Assembly (NCBI GenBank): GCA_900545365.1
Contig: UQYL01000045.1
Span: forward strand, 1-6,408
Direction: 5' to 3'
DNA: 6,408 bases
DNA from: an uncultured Dialister sp.
GTDB lineage: Bacteria > Bacillota > Negativicutes > Veillonellales > Dialisteraceae
The notes under the pieces are model-generated. The model did not search any database, was not told the origin of the DNA, and saw only the letters and a list, made by a program, of their open reading frames with translations. Positions 5,643 through 6,408 of this stretch are shown here, piece by piece (positions within the stretch are counted from its first letter, which is position 1; every line of letters starts with the position of its first letter). Position numbers and translations under genes: made by a program.

Positions 5643-5906
5643 ATGGCACAGACTGTAAACGTAAACATTAAGATGGATGCTGATGTCAAAAAGAGCATGG
5701 AAAGGGCCTGCGAAGCCATGGGCCTTTCCATGAGCGCGGCTTTTACGATTTTTGCCAAAAAAGTCGGCCGCGAATATCGGATTCCCTTTGAGGTTTCCGC
5801 GGATCCCTTTTATGAAAGCCCGAATGTCCGTTATTTAAAAAGCGTGATGGATGATGTGGAGCAGGGGAAAGCGCATTTTGCGGAACATGCGCTGATCGAG
5901 GATTGA
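5643..5906 (+). CDS. type II antitoxin, RelB/DinJ family
   Basis: This 87-residue protein would bind and neutralise the toxin encoded next, and repress the shared promoter. Its N-terminus fits a ribbon-helix-helix DNA-binding fold: a beta strand at about 4-10 (TVNVNIK), a helix at about 14-26, and a second helix at about 29-42 after the turn GLSMS. IPFEV at 47-51 is the hallmark seen in DinJ and RelB relatives (LPFDL in E. coli DinJ). The C-terminal part, about 55-87, is acidic and would wrap the toxin. One base separates it from the toxin gene, which is typical of a module with tight stoichiometry. YoeB toxins are best known with YefM/Phd-type antitoxins, so this pairing differs from the E. 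coli module. The family is clear; the exact subfamily is not. Confidence 0.9.
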   Translation: MAQTVNVNIKMDADVKKSMERACEAMGLSMSAAFTIFAKKVGREYRIPFEVSADPFYESPNVRYLKSVMDDVEQGKAHFAEHALIED

Positions 5907-5907
5907 T

Positions 5908-6168
5908 ATGAAAATTTTGTGGGAAGAACGGGCGTGGGACGATTATCTTTTCTGGCAGGAGACCGACAAAAAAACACTGCGGAAGATCAATGCGCTCGTA
6001 AAAGACATGATGCGCGATCCCTTTTCCGGCCTGGGAAAGCCGGAGCCTTTGCGCGGCGATTTCAGCGGCCTCTGGAGCCGCCGTATCAACCACGCGGACC
6101 GGATCGTTTATTTCGAGCAGGACGGCACGGTCTACATCATTGCGTGCCGCGGACATTATGATGATTAA
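5908..6168 (+). CDS. yoeB: type II toxin YoeB, ribosome-dependent mRNA endonuclease
   Basis: YoeB binds the ribosome and cuts mRNA at the A site, stopping translation when its antitoxin is degraded. The 86-residue product follows E. coli YoeB (84 residues) almost throughout: WDDYLFWQETDKK at 10-22, KPEPL at 44-48, WSRRI at 56-60 and ACRGHY at 79-84. The known catalytic residues keep their exact positions, E46, R65, H83 and Y84, so the toxin should be active. GAGGA at 5898-5902 lies five bases before the ATG; the one-base gap after the antitoxin gene suggests coupled translation. It ends with two extra aspartates after the terminal HY of the family. The gene looks intact, which implies a working antitoxin beside it. 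Confidence 0.95.
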   Translation: MKILWEERAWDDYLFWQETDKKTLRKINALVKDMMRDPFSGLGKPEPLRGDFSGLWSRRINHADRIVYFEQDGTVYIIACRGHYDD

Positions 6169-6197
6169 GGGAGGAGCCCATAGGGGTTCCTCCTTTT
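6167..6197 (+). terminator. Rho-independent terminator of the toxin-antitoxin module
   Basis: GGAGGAGCCC (6170-6179) pairs with GGGTTCCTCC (6184-6193), ten pairs with one G-U, around the loop ATAG, and ends in TTTT (6194-6197). It begins within the toxin stop codon. The flanking AA (6167-6168) can extend the stem. Confidence 0.88.
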
Positions 6198-6362
6198 GTG
6201 CGTTTTATGCACATTCCTCATTTTCTCACCCGTGCCCGGTGTTTACGGGAACGTTACTTTCGCTTTCTTTTCCTTTCGGTGCGGGTGCACATACTTCGCT
6301 GCCGCGAGAGCCATATTTTTCTATTTTTTCTTCTGCGGTATCCTGCCACATTGGAGGCTTCA

Positions 6363-6408
6363 TTTCTCTTTTTGGCCAGCCAAAAAAGAGAAACGAAGCA
6401 AAGAGAAA
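6363..6408. repeat. palindrome plus direct repeat at the right edge, probable dispersed repeat
   Basis: TTTCTCTTTTTGG (6363-6375) pairs with CCAAAAAAGAGAAA (6380-6393), 13 pairs with one bulged A, around a four-base loop. AAAGAGAAA recurs at 6385-6393 and 6400-6408, and its complement lies at 6363-6371, so the nonamer appears three times. No T-tract follows on either strand, so it is not a terminator. The window ends inside the element. The stretch 6198-6362 before it holds no gene that I can support. Confidence 0.55.

Noticed and set aside
1..6408. CRISPR array, tRNA or rRNA genes, or transposase
   Set aside because: No regularly spaced repeats, no tRNA cloverleaf or rRNA sequence, and no transposase motifs were seen on either strand.

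Overview
The window reads as a stretch of a moderately GC-rich bacterial chromosome with strong AGGAGG-type ribosome binding sites, very short intergenic gaps and extended -10 promoters. This suits a Firmicutes-type translation and transcription apparatus, and a Negativicutes such as a Dialister or Megasphaera relative is my best guess. That guess rests on general style, since no taxonomic marker gene is present.

Layout. Positions 1-24 may hold the first eight codons of a minus-strand gene that runs off the left edge; its start resembles YbaK-type deacylases. Positions 25-216 hold no secure gene. Read on the minus strand they contain a series of hairpins, a probable terminator and a tandem 14-bp repeat, so they could be a leader RNA for that gene. 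Positions 217-478 hold a 17-bp palindrome, a probable extended -10 promoter and a GC-rich leader for the plus-strand operon.

Positions 479-5461 are one plus-strand operon of five genes: a substrate-binding lipoprotein, two membrane permeases, an ATPase of the MalK/UgpC group and a metal-dependent TIM-barrel protein. The gene order is that of E. coli ugpBAECQ, with the last place (UgpQ phosphodiesterase) taken by an unrelated TIM-barrel family. The lipoprotein captures a substrate outside the membrane, the two permeases form the channel, the ATPase drives import, and the TIM-barrel enzyme probably acts on the imported compound. The substrate cannot be fixed from sequence; glycerol-3-phosphate or its diesters, or a sugar or polyol, are all possible. 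A hairpin with a T-tract separates the binding-protein gene from the permeases and may make the binding protein more abundant. The operon closes with a clear terminator at 5467-5497.

Positions 5498-5642 hold a hairpin-forming element and a promoter. Positions 5643-6168 are a two-gene toxin-antitoxin module: a RelB/DinJ-type antitoxin and a YoeB-type ribosome-dependent mRNase, one base apart, with their own terminator. The last 210 bases hold no gene and end in a repeat-rich palindrome cut by the window edge.

This is mainly a recognisable transporter operon and a recognisable toxin-antitoxin pair. The parts least explained are the terminal enzyme's real reaction, the altered coupling loops of both permeases, and the structured left flank.
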